64,000 nucleotides of DNA from an uncultured Pseudokineococcus sp. GTDB lineage: Bacteria > Actinomycetota > Actinomycetes > Actinomycetales > Quadrisphaeraceae. The DNA is taken from the NCBI RefSeq assembly GCF_947495735.1, contig NZ_CANMAA010000002.1, positions 310,001 through 374,000 of the forward strand. Reading direction: 5' to 3'. Under the pieces are notes generated by a model. It worked only from the letters and a program-made list of their open reading frames with translations. It had not been told where the DNA came from and did no database searches. This document shows, piece by piece, positions 53,558 to 63,474 of this stretch. Positions within the stretch are counted from its first letter, which is position 1; every line of letters starts with the position of its first letter. The position numbers were made by a program, and so were the translations under genes.

Positions 53558-54628
53558 TCACCGCTCGTGGGCGTCGCAGAGGGCGAGGACGGCGCGCTCG
53601 AGGGCGTAGACCGGGTCGCGGCCGCCGCCCTTGACCGCCGCGTCGGTCTCGGCCAGCAGGACGATGCCGGCGCCGAGCGCCTGCGGGGTCCAGCCGCGCA
53701 GCTCCCGGCGGGTGCGGTCGACCATCCACGGGGCCATGCCGAGGGCCTTGGCGACCTCGTCCCCACGGCCCCGCGAGCCGCCGACGAGCACCATCTGCCG
53801 CAGCCGGATCGCGAGGACGGCCACGATGGGCACCGGGTCGAGCCCGGTGGCCACGGCCTGGCGCAGCAGGGCCAGCGCCTCGGCCCGGTGCCCGGCCACG
53901 ACGGCGTCGGCCACCCGGAAGCCGGTGGCCTCGACGCGTCCGCCGTAGTAGCGCTGGACGTCCTCGACCTCGACCGTGCCGGAGGTGTCCGAGACCAGCT
54001 GGGCGCAGGAGGCCGCGAGCTCGCGCAGGTCCGACCCCACCGCGTCCACGAGCGCGCGCGCGCCCGTGGCCGAGATGCGCCGCCGCGAGGCCTCGAACTC
54101 CAGGCCGACGAACTCCAGCTTCTCCGCGTCCTTCTTCAGCGGGGGGCAGTCGACGACGACGGCCCCGGGGTGCTGGCGCGCGGCGTCGAGCACCTTGCGC
54201 GCCCGCGCCCCACCGGCGTGCCGCAGCACCAGCACGACGTCGTCCGCGGGAGCGGCCAGGTAGGCCAGCACGTCGTCCTCGAAGCCCTCCCCCGGCGCCT
54301 CGACGCCCGTGACGACGGCGAGCCGCGGCTCCCCGAAGAGCGAGGGGCTGGCCGCGGCCTCGAGCTGCCCCCGCTCGTAGCCGGCGGCGTCGAGGGCCAC
54401 CACCTCCAGCTCGGGGTGCTCGGCGCGGTGCAGCGCCGTGACGCGGGCGACGGCGCGCTCGGCCAGGACCTGCTCGGAGCCCGTCACCAGCACCACCGGC
54501 GCGGGTGCGGCCTCGCGCCAGCCCCTCCCGGAGGGGGCGCGCGAGGAGCGGCTCGACGACGCCCTGCCGGTCGACGGCCGCTGCTGCCGGGTGCCCTGCG
54601 CCACGGCGGGCAGCCTGCCACGGGCCAC
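53558..54628 (-). CDS. holA: DNA polymerase III subunit delta
   Basis: Clamp-loader subunit that opens the sliding clamp, 356 aa. Core landmarks: PVVLVTGSEQVLAERAV, VVDCPPLKKDAEKLEFV, GSDLRELAASCAQL, and the C-terminal AVATGLDPVPIVAVLAIRLRQM and ALGMAPWMVDRTRREL. The first 40 residues are an Arg/Ser-rich extension, so a start nearer 54520 cannot be excluded. Lies downstream of comEC, the common actinobacterial order. Confidence 0.92.
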   Translation of the reverse strand: MARGRLPAVAQGTRQQRPSTGRASSSRSSRAPSGRGWREAAPAPVVLVTGSEQVLAERAVARVTALHRAEHPELEVVALDAAGYERGQLEAAASPSLFGEPRLAVVTGVEAPGEGFEDDVLAYLAAPADDVVLVLRHAGGARARKVLDAARQHPGAVVVDCPPLKKDAEKLEFVGLEFEASRRRISATGARALVDAVGSDLRELAASCAQLVSDTSGTVEVEDVQRYYGGRVEATGFRVADAVVAGHRAEALALLRQAVATGLDPVPIVAVLAIRLRQMVLVGGSRGRGDEVAKALGMAPWMVDRTRRELRGWTPQALGAGIVLLAETDAAVKGGGRDPVYALERAVLALCDAHER

Positions 54629-54702
54629 CGACGGAGCTCCTCCCCTCGCGTGCGGACGCCTGCCCGCCGAGGCTGCCGGAGCGGCCTGGTGACCCGGTGA
54701 AG

Positions 54703-54787
54703 GGCTCAGCGGCCGACGGCTCGGCGGCTCAGCGGTCGGCGGCTCAGCGGTCGGCGGCTCAGCGGCTCAGCGGCTCAGCGGCTCAGC
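54703..54787. repeat. Tandem GGCTCAGC repeats after comEC
   Basis: Seven copies of GGCTCAGC, at 54703, 54726, 54741, 54756, 54764, 54772 and 54780. The last holds the comEC stop (54783-54785). On the minus strand each gives GCTGAGCC, so TGA triplets recur past the real stop. Some copies are spaced by GGTCGGC. Confidence 0.88.
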
Positions 54788-57650
54788 AGGTCTGCCCACC
54801 GGAGCCGGTCCGCCGGGGCGTGAGGACCAGCGCGTCCGGCGGCCCCGAGACGGCGACCTCCCCGGACACCGAGGTGCAGGCGACCAGGGCGCCCCCGGCG
54901 CCGACGAGCTCCAGCGCGCGGTCCGTGGGGTGCCCGTAGGTGTTCTCGCCCACGCCGACGAGCGCGGCTCGCGGAGCGGCCAGCTGCGCCAGCCCGGGGT
55001 CCTGGTCGGAGGAGCCGTGGTGGGCCACCCCGAGGACGTCCACCGGCCAGACGGAGGGGTCGGCGGCAGTGGCCCGCCGCAGCGCGGCCTGCGCCTGCGC
55101 CCCGAGGTCGCCGAGCACGACGAGCCGCACCTGCGAGGCCTCGAGCGCGACGACGACGCTCGCGTCGTTGGCGCCGTCGTCCTCGCCGCTGCCCGTGGCC
55201 GCCGCCGGCGCGCCCGCCGCACCTGCGGGCGCGGGGGCGAGCACCCGCCAGGCGACGTCGCCCGCCCCACCGGCCGCACCAGCGGCGCCCACGGCGACCG
55301 GCACGCCCGCCTCGGCGAGCTGCTGCCCGACGCGCTCGGACGCCGGAGCCGGGACGGGCAGGGGGCTGACGAGCGCCCGGACGACGTCCCGGGCGTCCAG
55401 CACGCCCTCGAGCCCGTCCACGTGGTCGGCGTGGAAGTGGCTGAGCACGAGCAGGTCGACCCGGGCGACGCCGAGCCGGTCGAGGCACCCCCGCACGGCG
55501 CCGGGGTCGGGCCCGGCGTCCACGACGACGGCCGCGTCCGGCCCGCTGCGGACCGCGAGCGCCGAGCCCTGGCCGACGTCGCACTGCACGGCGACCCAGT
55601 CGGCGGGCGGCCACGCGCCTCCGCCCAGGCGGGAGCGGGTGGGGGGCCACAGCGCGGCGGCGACCACGAGGCAGGCGACCGCCGCCGCCGCGACCAGCGC
55701 CCGCCGCCGGCCCGCGGAGGACCGTCCCGAGCGCGACCGTCCCGAGCGCGACCGGCCCGGCGAGGAGCGACCCGAGGAGGACCCACCCCGCGCGGAGCGG
55801 CCCGGGGAGGACCGGTGCGACGGCGACGTCCGCGCGGGGAGGCCACCCACCCGCGGGACGGCCCGGGGGCGGGAGCGCTCGCCGTCGCGGTGCGCGGTCC
55901 CGTCGGCGGCGGCGTCCCCGTGCGCGCGCACGGTCGTCCTGGCGACGGCGAGCGCAGCGGGCAGCAGGACGAGGGCGCCCAGCAGGGCCGCGGCGAGCAG
56001 GGCCGCTCCCGGCCACCCCCCGGGCCAGGGGGCGGTGGCCCCCGGCAGCGCGGCCGCCGCGCGGGCCACGAGGGCGACCCACCCGGCCGCCCACCCGGCG
56101 GGCACGGCCAGGAGCTGCGCCAGCGCCGGGGACGCCGGCGCCGCCGCGAGCGCCACCACGCCCAGCACCGTCGCCGGGGCGACCGCCGGGGCGGCCAGGA
56201 GGTTGGCGGGGACCGCGACCACCGACACCCGCGGGTCGAGCAGCAGCAGCACCGGCGCGCACACCGCCTGCGCGGCCAGCGGCACGGCCACCACGACCGC
56301 CGCCCGCGGCGGCAGGACGCGCGCCAGCGCGTCCGCCCAGGGCCGCGCGAGGACGAGCAGGGCGCCCGTCCCGAGGACCGACAGCGCGAAGCCGACCGAC
56401 CTCGAGGCCCAGGGGTCGAGCACGACGAGCACGACGACCGCCGCGGCCAGGGGCGGCACGCCCCGGCCGGGCCGCGCGGCGAGCATCCCGACCAGCGCGG
56501 TGGCCGCCATCACCCCCGCGCGCAGCACGCTCGGGTCCGGGCCGGCGACCGCGACGAAGGCGGCCAGCGCCAGCGCCGCCAGCGCGGCCCGCAGGCCGCG
56601 GCGCGCTCCCAGCAGCGCCGCCGCTCCCAGCACCGCGCCGACGAGCACCGCGGTGTTGCCGCCGCTGACCGCGGTCAGGTGGGCCAGTCCCGCCGCGCGC
56701 ATCGCCTCCTCGAGGTCCGGGGGCAGCGCGGAGGTGTCCCCGACCACGAGCCCCGGGAGCAGCCCGCGCGCGTCGCGCGGCAGGGGCTCGACGGCCTCGC
56801 GCAGCCCGGCGCGCAGGTCCGCGGCCCTCCCGCGCCACCCGTCGGGGGCCGCCCGCGCGCGCACCGGGCCCTGCACCCGCAGGACGGCGACCACGTCGTC
56901 CCCGGCCTCCGTCGGCTGCAGCCGGCCGACGACCTCGACCCGCTCGTCCCGGCGGAGCCCCGCCACCGCCGGTCCTCCGACCAGCAGCAGCCGCCCGCGC
57001 GCCTCGGCGACCGCGCCCCGCCCGAGGACCTGCAGCGCGGCGACGCGCACCACCCACCGCTCCGGAGAGCTCCCGCCTGCCGCCTCGTCGTCCCCCGTGC
57101 CGTCGGCGGCCCCCGGGTCGGATCCGTGCCCGACCGCGGGGGCGCGGACGGGGGACGGGTCGGCGGCCACCCGCACGAGGACCTGGGCGACGGCCCGGCG
57201 CTCGACGAGGTCGGTCAGCAGACCGGCGGAGGCCTCAGCGGTGCGCAGCCCCGCCGAGGTGACCGCGCCGGCGGTGACGACCGCCACCAGCGCGAGCGCA
57301 CCCGCGCGCGGGTGGACCGCGGCACGTCCCCGGGCAGCCCCCGCGGGGCCCCTCGCCCCGCCCTCGCCCGGGCACCCCCTGCACCGCAGCAGCACGACGG
57401 CCAGCACCACGAGGGCCAGCACCACGAGGGCCAGGGCCCCCAGGAGCGAGAGCCGGGCCGGCGCGCCCACGGCGACGGCCGCCCCGCCCCAGGCCCCCGC
57501 TGCCGCCGGCACCAGGCGCAGGTCGTCGCGGTGCACCGCGGGCTCGGGCACCTGCGGCGCCCCGGCCCCGTCGACGCGTCCGCGGGGACCCGCCCCCGGG
57601 CGCCGGTCCTCGGCCCGCGGCCGGAGCACCGCCGCGCCAGCGCCCTCCAC
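54783..57650 (-). CDS. comEC: Competence/DNA-uptake channel protein ComEC/Rec2
   Basis: 955-aa inner-membrane protein that passes single-stranded DNA into the cytoplasm. The hydrophobic N-terminal helices precede a DUF4131-type OB region, the competence core (HLTAVSGGNTAVLVGAVLG), about 10 more hydrophobic segments, then an Arg/Ser/Gly-rich linker of about 40 residues and a C-terminal metallo-beta-lactamase domain (CDVGQGSALAV, LSHFHADHVDGLEGV, LGVAHHGSSDQD). GTG 57650 starts 1 nt after the comEA stop. Upstream in the comEA-comEC-holA group. Confidence 0.93.
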   Translation of the reverse strand: MEGAGAAVLRPRAEDRRPGAGPRGRVDGAGAPQVPEPAVHRDDLRLVPAAAGAWGGAAVAVGAPARLSLLGALALVVLALVVLAVVLLRCRGCPGEGGARGPAGAARGRAAVHPRAGALALVAVVTAGAVTSAGLRTAEASAGLLTDLVERRAVAQVLVRVAADPSPVRAPAVGHGSDPGAADGTGDDEAAGGSSPERWVVRVAALQVLGRGAVAEARGRLLLVGGPAVAGLRRDERVEVVGRLQPTEAGDDVVAVLRVQGPVRARAAPDGWRGRAADLRAGLREAVEPLPRDARGLLPGLVVGDTSALPPDLEEAMRAAGLAHLTAVSGGNTAVLVGAVLGAAALLGARRGLRAALAALALAAFVAVAGPDPSVLRAGVMAATALVGMLAARPGRGVPPLAAAVVVLVVLDPWASRSVGFALSVLGTGALLVLARPWADALARVLPPRAAVVVAVPLAAQAVCAPVLLLLDPRVSVVAVPANLLAAPAVAPATVLGVVALAAAPASPALAQLLAVPAGWAAGWVALVARAAAALPGATAPWPGGWPGAALLAAALLGALVLLPAALAVARTTVRAHGDAAADGTAHRDGERSRPRAVPRVGGLPARTSPSHRSSPGRSARGGSSSGRSSPGRSRSGRSRSGRSSAGRRRALVAAAAVACLVVAAALWPPTRSRLGGGAWPPADWVAVQCDVGQGSALAVRSGPDAAVVVDAGPDPGAVRGCLDRLGVARVDLLVLSHFHADHVDGLEGVLDARDVVRALVSPLPVPAPASERVGQQLAEAGVPVAVGAAGAAGGAGDVAWRVLAPAPAGAAGAPAAATGSGEDDGANDASVVVALEASQVRLVVLGDLGAQAQAALRRATAADPSVWPVDVLGVAHHGSSDQDPGLAQLAAPRAALVGVGENTYGHPTDRALELVGAGGALVACTSVSGEVAVSGPPDALVLTPRRTGSGGQTC

Positions 57651-57651
57651 G

Positions 57652-58911
57652 TCAGACCGCCACGAGCTCGCGCAGGTCGGCCAGCCGGGCCTCGCCGATG
57701 CCGCTGACCTCGCCGAGCTCCTCCACGCTCGTGAAGGAGCCCAGCTCCGCCCGGGTGTCGAGGATGCGCTGCGCCAGCACCGGTCCGATGCCCGGCAGCG
57801 CGTCGAGGTCGGCGGCCGTGGCCGTGTTGAGGTCCAGCACCGCGCCCGCCGCACCAGCCGCTGCTGCCGGCCCCGCGGCAGCGCCGTCGCCGGCCCCCGC
57901 CCCCGGGGGCGTGGCGGGGGTGACCGGTGCGGGCACCACCTCCTCGCCGGGGGCGGGCACGAGGACCTGCTCGCCGTCGACCACCGGGCGCGCGAGGTTG
58001 ACCCGCGCGAGGTCGGCCTCGGGCGTCGCGCCCCCGGCGGCCTCGAGCGCGTCGACCACGCGGGCGCCCGGGGGCAGCCGGACGACGCCGGGCGCGGCCA
58101 CGCGCCCGGCGACGTGCACCACCAGCTCCGCCGGAGGCGGCGGCGCGCTCCCCGCGGCCGGGTCGGCCGGGTCGGCCGGGTCGGCCGGGTCGGGTGGGGC
58201 GGGTGGCGTCACCGGGGCGACCGGCGCAGCTCCCGGTGGGGGCGGCGCCGCGGTCTCTGCCGCCGTGCCCGTCCCCGCCGCGACGGGCGCAGCAGGAGCC
58301 GAGGACGCCGCTGCGGTCGAGCGCACGGGCACCGGCAGCCCGGGCGCGGTGGCCGAGGAGCGCACGGCGAGCGCCACGACGACGACCGCGGCCACGAGGA
58401 TGGCGGCCGTGACCGCCGGCAGCGGGACGGCCCAGCGGCCCCGGCGCACCGAGACCGGGACCCGGTCGGCGAGCGCGTCCCGCAGCGAGGGCCACACCCC
58501 CAGCCCCTCGGCGAGGTCCGGGTCCGCCAGCGGTCGCGAGGAGCCCCGCCGCGCCCCGCGGCCGTGCCGACCGCGGCCACCGCCGTGGGGACCCACCTCC
58601 CCGCGCCCGCCCTCGTCCAGGTCGTCCGCGTCCAGGTCGTCCGCGTCCAGGTCGCCGTCGTCCAGGTCGCCGTCGTCCAGGTCCTCCGCCTCGAGCCCGC
58701 GCCGGACGGCGGCCTCCCCACCGGGCGGACGGGAGCGCCCGAGCACGGCGTCGAGGCGCTCGCGCACGAGCGCGGCGTCGGTGCCCCTGCCTCCTGCCAC
58801 GCCTCCTGCCACGTCCGGGACCCTGCCCCCGTGGCCGCGGGCCCCCTCCGCCGACCGCCCGACCTGTTGACGCCGGGCCCGCCCGCCCGCCTGTGCGCGC
58901 CCCGCGGACAC
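57652..58911 (-). CDS. comEA: ComEA-type DNA-binding protein
   Basis: About 419 aa with long low-complexity parts. A single membrane helix (VTAAILVAAVVVVALAV, about 175-190) is followed by a Pro/Ala-rich spacer, an SLBB-type domain (VVHVAGRVAAPGVVRLPPG), and a C-terminal helix-hairpin-helix pair (DLNTATAADLDALPGIGPVLAQRI and SVEELGEVSGIGEARLADL) that binds double-stranded DNA. The cytosolic N-terminus is very acidic (LDDGDLDADD), encoded by 15-nt repeats. The start is unsettled: GTG 58911 has no ribosome site, and in-frame GTGs further in, including one after AGGAGG, are possible. Confidence 0.85.
   Translation of the reverse strand: MSAGRAQAGGRARRQQVGRSAEGARGHGGRVPDVAGGVAGGRGTDAALVRERLDAVLGRSRPPGGEAAVRRGLEAEDLDDGDLDDGDLDADDLDADDLDEGGRGEVGPHGGGRGRHGRGARRGSSRPLADPDLAEGLGVWPSLRDALADRVPVSVRRGRWAVPLPAVTAAILVAAVVVVALAVRSSATAPGLPVPVRSTAAASSAPAAPVAAGTGTAAETAAPPPPGAAPVAPVTPPAPPDPADPADPADPAAGSAPPPPAELVVHVAGRVAAPGVVRLPPGARVVDALEAAGGATPEADLARVNLARPVVDGEQVLVPAPGEEVVPAPVTPATPPGAGAGDGAAAGPAAAAGAAGAVLDLNTATAADLDALPGIGPVLAQRILDTRAELGSFTSVEELGEVSGIGEARLADLRELVAV
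58157..58192. repeat. Four 9-nt repeats in comEA spacer
   Basis: GCCGGGTCG x4; encodes repeated Ala-Asp-Pro in the Pro-rich spacer. Confidence 0.9.
58621..58680. repeat. Four 15-nt repeats in the comEA N-terminus
   Basis: Two copies of GTCGTCCGCGTCCAG and two of GTCGCCGTCGTCCAG. They encode an acidic LDADD/LDDGD tract on the cytosolic side. Confidence 0.9.
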
Positions 58912-59060
58912 CGCCGCCGTCCCTTCCGCCGCGGGCGCCGGGCCCCTACGGTCTGCTCCGCCCCACCGACCGCTCGTGCCCGCACCGACGCCGCACCGCC
59001 GCGGCGGAGCCTCGCCCGCCCCGGGGGCGCACGAGGCCAGCCCCCGAGGAGGAACCCGCC

Positions 59061-60422
59061 GTGGACGCCGCCACCTCCCCCGAGCACCACCCCGATCGGC
59101 CGACCGGGCGGGGGGCCGCGGACGGCCCCGCCGCGCCCGGGGGACGCACCGAGCCGCCCGACGCCGGCCCCGGTGCGGACGTGCCCCAGCGGCGCCCGGG
59201 GCTGCGGCGGGTGGGCCCGGGCATCGTCGTCGCCGCGACCGGGGTGGGCGCCGGGGACCTCGTGGCCACCCTCATCGCCGGCGCCGAGCTGGGGTACGTC
59301 CTGCTGTGGGCGGCCGTCGTCGGCTGCGTCGTGAAGATCTCCCTCGCCGAGGCGGTGGGGCGCTTCCACCTGGCCACGGGGACGACGGTCATCCAGGGCT
59401 GGCGCTCGCTGACCCGCTGGGCCACGGGCTACTTCGGCGCCTACATCGTCCTGTGGGGCTTCGTCTACGGCGCCACGGCGATGACGGCGAGCGCCCTCCC
59501 GCTCGCCGCCCTCTTCCCCGGCCTCCTGCCCCTGCCGGCCTGGGGCGCGCTGTGCGGCGTCCTCGGCCTCGTCCTGGCCCTGACGAGCCGCTACGCCGTC
59601 TTCGAGAAGATCATGACCGCCCTCATCGGCGTCATGTTCGTCGTCGTCGTCGGGCTCGCCGTCCTCGTCGCCCCGGACGTGCCCGCGATGCTCGCCGGGC
59701 TGGTCCCCCGCCTCCCCGACGGCTCGGTGATCTACACGCTCGGCCTCGTCGGCGGGGTGGGCGGCACCATCACCATGGCCGCCTACGGGTACTGGGTGAA
59801 CGCCAAGGGCTGGCGCGACGCCGGGTGGGTGCGGGTCATGCGCTGGGACAACCGGATCGCCTACGTCACCACGGGCGTCTTCGTCGTGGCGATGCTCGTC
59901 GTGGGCACCGAGCTGCTCAACGCCGCGCAGATCAGCCTGGAGGGCGGGGACCGCGGGCTCCTCGACCTCGGCGAGGTCCTCGAGGACCGCTTCGGCCCCG
60001 TCGTGGCGACGACGTTCCTCGTGGGCTTCTTCGCCGCGGCCTTCAGCTCGCTCCTGGGGGTCTGGAACGGCGTCAGCCTGCTGTTCGCCGACTTCGTGGC
60101 CACGGTCCGCGGGGGGAGCGGCTCGCCGGCTCGCGCGGACCGACCGGAGCGCACCGCGCCGTTCCGCGCGTACGTCCTGTGGCTGACCTTCCCGCCGATG
60201 CTCCTGCTGCTGGTCGACCAGCCCTTCCAGCTCGTGCTCGCCTACGGGGTGCTGGGCGCGCTCTTCATGCCCTTCCTGGCCGGCACGCTGCTGTGGCTGC
60301 TCAACACCTCGCGCGTGCCGCGGGCCTGGCGCAACGGCTGGCTGAGCAACGTGCTGCTCACCGTCGCGGGCCTGCTCTTCGTCGTCCTGTGCGTCGAGCA
60401 GCTGCGCAGCTACCTCGCCTGA
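59061..60422 (+). CDS. Nramp-like membrane transporter, atypical
   Basis: 453 aa, about 11 hydrophobic segments with the Nramp repeat plan. The first-helix region reads [20 protein letters not shown], where canonical Nramp has a DPGN metal motif; here GAGD occupies that place. The sixth-helix region reads [14 protein letters not shown] rather than the MPH motif. Such variants are widespread but the substrate is unsettled, so classic Mn/Fe transport should not be assumed. GTG 59061 follows GAGGAGGA by 7 nt. Monocistronic. Confidence 0.85.
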   Translation: MDAATSPEHHPDRPTGRGAADGPAAPGGRTEPPDAGPGADVPQRRPGLRRVGPGIVVAATGVGAGDLVATLIAGAELGYVLLWAAVVGCVVKISLAEAVGRFHLATGTTVIQGWRSLTRWATGYFGAYIVLWGFVYGATAMTASALPLAALFPGLLPLPAWGALCGVLGLVLALTSRYAVFEKIMTALIGVMFVVVVGLAVLVAPDVPAMLAGLVPRLPDGSVIYTLGLVGGVGGTITMAAYGYWVNAKGWRDAGWVRVMRWDNRIAYVTTGVFVVAMLVVGTELLNAAQISLEGGDRGLLDLGEVLEDRFGPVVATTFLVGFFAAAFSSLLGVWNGVSLLFADFVATVRGGSGSPARADRPERTAPFRAYVLWLTFPPMLLLLVDQPFQLVLAYGVLGALFMPFLAGTLLWLLNTSRVPRAWRNGWLSNVLLTVAGLLFVVLCVEQLRSYLA

Positions 60423-60478
60423 CCGCCCTCGACGGACGCGACCCGGCTGCGGCGTCCGGCGCCGTCGGCGGGCCGCAC

Positions 60479-60484
60479 TACCCT
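60479..60484 (+). promoter_or_regulatory. Candidate -10 box of leuS
   Basis: TACCCT, with predicted start near 60491, two bases before the GTG at 60493. No Shine-Dalgarno is seen, which fits near-leaderless translation. Confidence 0.5.
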
Positions 60485-60492
60485 GCGGACCC

Positions 60493-63414
60493 GTGGCTCC
60501 CGACTCCTCCGCCCCCGCCGAGACCGGCTCCTCCGCAGCGGCCGACGCGCCCGCCAGCCGCTACGACGCCGCCCTCGCGGCGCGCGTGGAGGCGCGGTGG
60601 CAGCAGCGGTGGCTCGACGACGACGTGTACGCGGCGCGCGAGCCGCAGCCCGGCTCGAGCACGGCCTTCGTCATGGACATGTTCCCCTACCCCTCGGGAG
60701 CGGGCCTGCACGTCGGGCACCCGCTGGGCTACATCGCGACCGACGTCTACAGCCGCTACCTGCGGATGTCCGGCCGCGAGGTGCTCCACACCCTCGGCTA
60801 CGACGCGTTCGGCCTGCCGGCCGAGCAGTACGCCGTCCAGACCGGCACGCACCCGCGCACCTCCACGCTGGCCAACATCGCGACGATGCGCGAGCAGCTG
60901 CGCCGCCTCGGGCTGGGCCACGACCCGCACCGCTCGGTCTCCACGATCGACCCCGGGTACTACCGGTGGACGCAGTGGATCTTCCTGCAGGTCTTCGGCT
61001 CCTGGTACGACGACGAGCAGCAGCGCGCCCGGCCGATCACCGAGCTCGTGGCCGCGTTCGCCGACGGCTCGCGCCCCACGCCCGACGGCCGCCCGTGGGC
61101 CGACCTGACGCCGGTCGAGCGCGACGAGGTGCTCTCGCGCCACCGCCTGGCCTACGTCGACGAGGCGCCGGTCAACTGGTGCCCGGGTCTCGGCACGGTG
61201 CTGGCCAACGAGGAGGTCACGGCCGACAACCGCTCCGAGCGCGGCAACTTCCCCGTCTTCACCGCCTCCCTGCGCCAGTGGAAGATGCGGATCACGGCCT
61301 ACGCCGACCGCCTGGTCGACGACCTCGAGCCGCTGGACTGGCCCGAGGCCATCAAGATCCAGCAGCGGCACTGGATCGGGCGCAGCGCCGGGGCCCACGT
61401 GCGCTTCGCCGTCGAGGGCGGGGAGGGCGCCGGGGACGGCGTCGTCGAGGTCTTCACGACGCGCCCCGACACGCTCTTCGGCGCCACCTACCTGGTCCTC
61501 GCGCCCGAGCACCCGCTCGTGGACACCGTGCTGCCGGCGTCGTGGCCGGCGCGGACGCCGGCCGGGGACCCGCTGCCTCACAGCTGGACCGGGGGCGCCG
61601 CGACGCCGCGCGAGGCGGTGCACGCCTACGCCCGCCGCGCCGCCGCGCGCACGGAGGTCGAGCGCCAGGAGGAGGGGAAGGTCAAGACCGGGGTCTTCAC
61701 CGGCGCCACGGCGACCCACCCGGCGACGGGCGAGCAGGTGCCCGTCTTCGTCGCCGACTACGTGCTCATGGGCTACGGCACCGGCGCGATCATGGCGGTG
61801 CCCGCGCACGACCAGCGCGACTTCGACTTCGCGCGCGCCCTCGAGCTGCCGCTGCGCTGCGTCGTGGTGCCCACCGACGACCGCGGCCAGGACGCCTCGA
61901 CGTGGGCCACCGCGTGGACGGCCAAGGACGGCGTCGTCACGGGCTCGGACGCCCGCGGGCGCCTGGGCGCCGAGGGCGTGGTCCTCGACGGGCTCGCCGT
62001 CCCCGACGCCGTCGAGCGCATGTCCTCCTGGCTCGCCGAGCGCGGCCAGGGCCGCCCGACGACGACCTACCGCCTGCGCGACTGGCTCTTCAGCCGGCAG
62101 CGCTACTGGGGCGAGCCCTTCCCCGTCGTCTACGACGCCGACGGCGTCGCGCACGCGCTGCCGGACTCGATGCTGCCGGTCGAGCTGCCCGAGGTCGACG
62201 ACTACTCGCCGCGCACCTTCGACCCCGACGACGCCGACACCTCCCCCGAGACGCCGCTGTCGCGGCGCCAGGACTGGGTGGAGGTCACCCTCGACCTCGG
62301 GAACGGGCCGCAGACCTACCGGCGCGAGACCAACACCATGCCCAACTGGGCCGGGTCGTGCTGGTACGAGCTGCGCTACCTCGACCCGACGAACAGCGAG
62401 CGCCTCGTCGACCCCGAGCTCGAGCGCGCCTGGATGGGCCCCCGCGAGGACAAGCCGCTGGGCGGCGTCGACCTGTACGTGGGCGGTGCCGAGCACGCCG
62501 TCCTGCACCTGCTCTACGCGCGGTTCTGGCACAAGGTGCTGCACGACCTCGGCCACGTCAGCTCCTCGGAGCCCTTCCACCGCCTGTTCAACCAGGGGAT
62601 GATCCAGGCGTACGTCTTCCGCGACGCCCGCGGCATCGCCGTCCCGGCGGCGGAGGTCGAGGAGGCCGAGGGGCCCTCGGGCACCTCGTACTCCTGGCAG
62701 GAACAGCCCGTCACCCGCGAGCTGGGCAAGATGGGCAAGTCGCTGAAGAACGCCGTGGCGCCCGACGAGATCGCCGCCGAGTACGGCGCCGACACCCTGC
62801 GCCTGTACGAGATGGGCATGGGGCCCCTCGACGCCGCCCGGCCGTGGGAGACCCGCGCCGTCGTCGGCTCCTACCGCTTCCTGCAGCGCCTGTGGCGCAA
62901 CGTGGTCGACGAGGAGACCGGTGACCTGCGCGTCACCGACGAGCCCGTCGACGACGCCACGGCGCGCGCGCTGGCGCGCACGGTCGACGGCGTCCGCCGC
63001 GACTACGAGGGCCTGCGCTTCAACACCGCCCTCGCCAAGGTCATCGAGCTGAACAACCACCTCGTCAAGCGCGGGTCGACCCCGCGGGAGGTGGCCGAGC
63101 AGCTGGTCCTGCTCATCGCCCCGCTCGCCCCGCACGTCGCGGAGGAGCTCTGGGAGCGGCTCGGGCACACCGGCTCGCTGGTCCGCGAGCCGTTCCCGAC
63201 GGCGGACGAGGCGCTGCTGGTCGAGGTCGAGGTCACCGCCGTCGTCCAGGTCAGGGGCAAGGTCCGCGCCCGCCTGCAGGTGCCCGCCGACATCGGCGAG
63301 GACGAGCTGCGCGAGCGCGCCCTCGCCGACCCCGGCGTCCAGCGCGTCGTCGGGGACTCCCCCGTCCGCAAGGTCGTCGTCCGCGCGCCCTCGCTGGTCA
63401 ACGTCGTCGTCTGA
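60493..63414 (+). CDS. leuS: Leucyl-tRNA synthetase
   Basis: Charges tRNA-Leu, 973 aa. Class I signature [11 protein letters not shown] (HIGH) and KMGKS (KMSKS) are present. The editing domain ([33 protein letters not shown]) is complete, so mischarged products can be hydrolysed. The anticodon-binding and C-terminal domains follow. GTG at 60493 agrees with the promoter position. A long opposite-strand ORF across the gene is a shadow of GC-rich codon use. Confidence 0.97.
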   Translation: MAPDSSAPAETGSSAAADAPASRYDAALAARVEARWQQRWLDDDVYAAREPQPGSSTAFVMDMFPYPSGAGLHVGHPLGYIATDVYSRYLRMSGREVLHTLGYDAFGLPAEQYAVQTGTHPRTSTLANIATMREQLRRLGLGHDPHRSVSTIDPGYYRWTQWIFLQVFGSWYDDEQQRARPITELVAAFADGSRPTPDGRPWADLTPVERDEVLSRHRLAYVDEAPVNWCPGLGTVLANEEVTADNRSERGNFPVFTASLRQWKMRITAYADRLVDDLEPLDWPEAIKIQQRHWIGRSAGAHVRFAVEGGEGAGDGVVEVFTTRPDTLFGATYLVLAPEHPLVDTVLPASWPARTPAGDPLPHSWTGGAATPREAVHAYARRAAARTEVERQEEGKVKTGVFTGATATHPATGEQVPVFVADYVLMGYGTGAIMAVPAHDQRDFDFARALELPLRCVVVPTDDRGQDASTWATAWTAKDGVVTGSDARGRLGAEGVVLDGLAVPDAVERMSSWLAERGQGRPTTTYRLRDWLFSRQRYWGEPFPVVYDADGVAHALPDSMLPVELPEVDDYSPRTFDPDDADTSPETPLSRRQDWVEVTLDLGNGPQTYRRETNTMPNWAGSCWYELRYLDPTNSERLVDPELERAWMGPREDKPLGGVDLYVGGAEHAVLHLLYARFWHKVLHDLGHVSSSEPFHRLFNQGMIQAYVFRDARGIAVPAAEVEEAEGPSGTSYSWQEQPVTRELGKMGKSLKNAVAPDEIAAEYGADTLRLYEMGMGPLDAARPWETRAVVGSYRFLQRLWRNVVDEETGDLRVTDEPVDDATARALARTVDGVRRDYEGLRFNTALAKVIELNNHLVKRGSTPREVAEQLVLLIAPLAPHVAEELWERLGHTGSLVREPFPTADEALLVEVEVTAVVQVRGKVRARLQVPADIGEDELRERALADPGVQRVVGDSPVRKVVVRAPSLVNVVV

Positions 63415-63422
63415 CCGCGGGA

Positions 63423-63450
63423 CCGCGCCCCTCCCGCAGGAGGGGCGCGG
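63423..63450. terminator. Terminator between leuS and WYL gene
   Basis: 12-bp perfect stem CCGCGCCCCTCC with CGCA loop, 8 nt after leuS stop; convergent genes. Confidence 0.88.
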
Positions 63451-63474
63451 CCCGCAGCCCCGGGCCGCGCGCCC

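Noticed and set aside
60478-63168. Long minus-strand frame opposite leuS
   Set aside because: Val/Gly/Arg-rich antisense shadow; leuS is unambiguous.
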